DNA of 7,201 nt from Acidobacteriota bacterium (lineage in GTDB: Bacteria > Acidobacteriota > Polarisedimenticolia > Gp22-AA2). The notes beneath the pieces were generated by a model. The model did no database searches and was not told the origin of the DNA. It saw only the letters and a list, made by a program, of their open reading frames with translations. The stretch covers positions 1-7,201 of the forward strand of contig JACOUZ010000313.1 of NCBI GenBank assembly GCA_016177515.1. Reading direction: 5' to 3'. Below, piece after piece: positions 6,014-7,201 of the stretch (position 1 is its first letter; the number at the start of each line of letters is the position of its first letter). A program made the position numbers and the translations under genes.

Positions 6014-7201
6014 ATGACGAAGACCCCTGCGATCCAGAAGGACATCATCGCCCACCTGCGAGCCGCCGGGCGGGCCGAGACCAGCCGCAGCCTTGCCTCC
6101 CGCTTCCTGCGCATCGAGCACGGCGACGAGGAGACCTGCCGCCGCCTGCTGGCGCCGTTTCTCGCCACCGTGCCGGGGATCGTGCACCGGCCGGAAGAAG
6201 GCTGGTCGCTGGCGAAGAATGCGCCCCGGGCCACCGGGACACCGATTGCGATCGGCACCGGGACGGATGCCGGTGATCCGCTGCCCGTGCCGGAGACGGG
6301 AGCACCTCCCCGTCAAGCGAGCTCCGGGGCGCGGCCGGATGGGACCGCCGAGACAGGACTGGACGATTTCGTCGCGCTCGCCTCGGAAGGGGCGGGGCCG
6401 GGCGGCAGCGGGGCCGTCCGGGTCGTCAGCCTGCTCCCCGTGATCGCCGGCGAGGAATGCCAGGAGGAGCATTTCCCCGCCTGGGCCCTCGATGAAGACG
6501 CCCGGCAGGCCGACGAGCCGGCCGGCGCCGGCCTGGCGCCCGAGGTCCTCGAGGACCTGCTTCAGACGATCGGAGACCTGCCGGTCGTCTGCCACCGCGT
6601 GGCGCGGGAGGTGGAGCCGCTCCGCCGGCTGTGCGCCGGGGCGGGGCTGGCCTTCCAGGCGCCGGTTGTCTCGGCGGCCAAGCTCGGCCACCTGCTTTTG
6701 GGGCTCAAGTCGAGCCACGCGGCGGGCGACCTGGCGGCCGCCCTGGGTCAGGAAGCGCGCGGCCCGGACGACTGCCGGGGGCGTGTCCGCCTCGTCGCCG
6801 CCTCGTTCCTCCGGCTCGTGCCGCTCCTGCAGGAGCGCGGCATCGATTCGATCGAGGCGCTCATCGAGTACCAGGACATGCCGGCGGCGCCCTTGGATCT
6901 GTCCGGCTGCGCCTTCTCGGCCGAGGATCTGAGGGCCCTGCCGGCCTCGCCCGGGGTGTACCGTTTCCTCGATATCCAGGGGCGGGTTTTTTACGTCGGC
7001 AAGGCGAAGAACCTGCGAGTGCGACTCGGATCCTATTTCACTCCGTCGGCGCGCGGCACCGCCAAGGGGAGGGCGGTCCTGGAGCAGATCCACTCCTTCC
7101 AGTTCGACACGGTCGCCTCCGAGATGGAAGCGGCGCTCGTCGAAGCGGCTCTGATCGCCGAGCACCGTCCCCGCCTCAACCGGCAGTTCGACGTTCACGA
7201 A
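6014..7201 (+). CDS. Winged-helix / degenerate DnaQ-like exonuclease / GIY-YIG nuclease fusion (UvrC/Cho-related), 3' end off the window
   Basis: At least 396 residues are encoded and the frame is open to the window edge. Three parts can be seen. Residues about 5-68 look like a winged helix, ending in a GWSLA strand. After a low-complexity linker, about 117-285 follows the outline of a DnaQ-type DEDDh 3'-5' exonuclease: FVALASEGAG for FVxxDxETTG, CHRVARE for AHNAxFD, and a terminal CRGRVRL for HRALxDA. By that alignment the first Asp is Ala123, the second Asp is Glu199, the His is Cys254 and the last Asp is Arg259; only Glu125 is kept, so it is probably catalytically dead. Residues 310-390 form a GIY-YIG domain of UvrC type: GVY (314-316), FYVGKAKNLRVR (326-337) and Glu377. 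Tyr327, Arg337 and Glu377 fit the catalytic trio, so this part should cut DNA 3' of lesions or a similar structure. Exonuclease-GIY-YIG fusions are known in mycobacteria and other phyla. A role in DNA repair is likely. The ATG at 6014 is preceded only by a weak, too-close GGTGA. Confidence 0.8.
   Translation, partial: MTKTPAIQKDIIAHLRAAGRAETSRSLASRFLRIEHGDEETCRRLLAPFLATVPGIVHRPEEGWSLAKNAPRATGTPIAIGTGTDAGDPLPVPETGAPPRQASSGARPDGTAETGLDDFVALASEGAGPGGSGAVRVVSLLPVIAGEECQEEHFPAWALDEDARQADEPAGAGLAPEVLEDLLQTIGDLPVVCHRVAREVEPLRRLCAGAGLAFQAPVVSAAKLGHLLLGLKSSHAAGDLAAALGQEARGPDDCRGRVRLVAASFLRLVPLLQERGIDSIEALIEYQDMPAAPLDLSGCAFSAEDLRALPASPGVYRFLDIQGRVFYVGKAKNLRVRLGSYFTPSARGTAKGRAVLEQIHSFQFDTVASEMEAALVEAALIAEHRPRLNRQFDVHE

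Noticed and set aside
3743..7198. Very long (1151-codon) minus-strand open frame covering the FIST and nuclease genes
   Set aside because: Only its last 325 codons (the EamA transporter) look like protein. The rest is Arg/Gly/Pro-rich antisense of the plus-strand FIST and GIY-YIG genes and arises from the scarcity of stop codons at this GC content.
1..7201. CRISPR array, transposase, tRNA/rRNA or phage genes
   Set aside because: No regularly spaced direct repeats, transposase-like frames, tRNA-like cloverleaf or phage structural genes were seen on either strand.

Overview
This is a GC-rich (roughly 70%) bacterial fragment with tightly packed genes and almost only G/C in third codon positions. 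The mix of an apparent ASPIC/FG-GAP-type lipoprotein remnant, an MttB-superfamily methyltransferase, a FIST sensor and a winged-helix/exonuclease-like/GIY-YIG fusion suggests an uncultured soil or sediment lineage such as Acidobacteriota or a neighbouring phylum. That placement is a guess from gene style, not from a marker gene.

Left half, minus strand (reading from 3611 down to 1). A compact one-carbon cluster begins with a stand-alone zinc homocysteine S-methyltransferase domain (3611-2697). It overlaps by 4 nt an MttB-superfamily (trimethylamine/betaine methyltransferase-like) protein that starts at TTG (2700-1234). After 37 bp comes a stand-alone relative of the MetH reactivation domain (1196-585). 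Together these look like the donor end, the acceptor end and the repair part of a corrinoid methyl-transfer system that makes methionine. The corrinoid-binding protein and any folate-binding domain are not in the window. Downstream, 456-1 holds a broken lipoprotein gene with a one-base frameshift at a C-tract and an in-frame amber codon; it runs off the left edge.

Middle. A ten-helix EamA/DMT-type exporter (4720-3743, minus) lies upstream of the methyltransferase cluster on the same strand, 131 bp away. The 69-bp gap 4721-4789 separates it from the divergent right half. This gap holds a perfect TATAAT on the minus strand, an overlapping TATAGT on the plus strand, and a 15-bp inverted repeat that could serve as a shared operator.

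Right half, plus strand. A stand-alone FIST-domain protein (4790-5977) is followed after 36 bp by a gene that runs off the right edge (6014-7201). Its product has an N-terminal winged helix, a DnaQ-like DEDDh exonuclease fold that seems to have lost most catalytic residues, and a GIY-YIG nuclease domain of UvrC/Cho type with its catalytic residues intact.

No RNA genes, insertion sequences, CRISPR arrays or integration sites were seen. The main point of interest is the three-gene methyl-transfer cluster, which may be a folate-independent, quaternary-amine-fed methionine synthase. The exonuclease-dead GIY-YIG fusion comes second.
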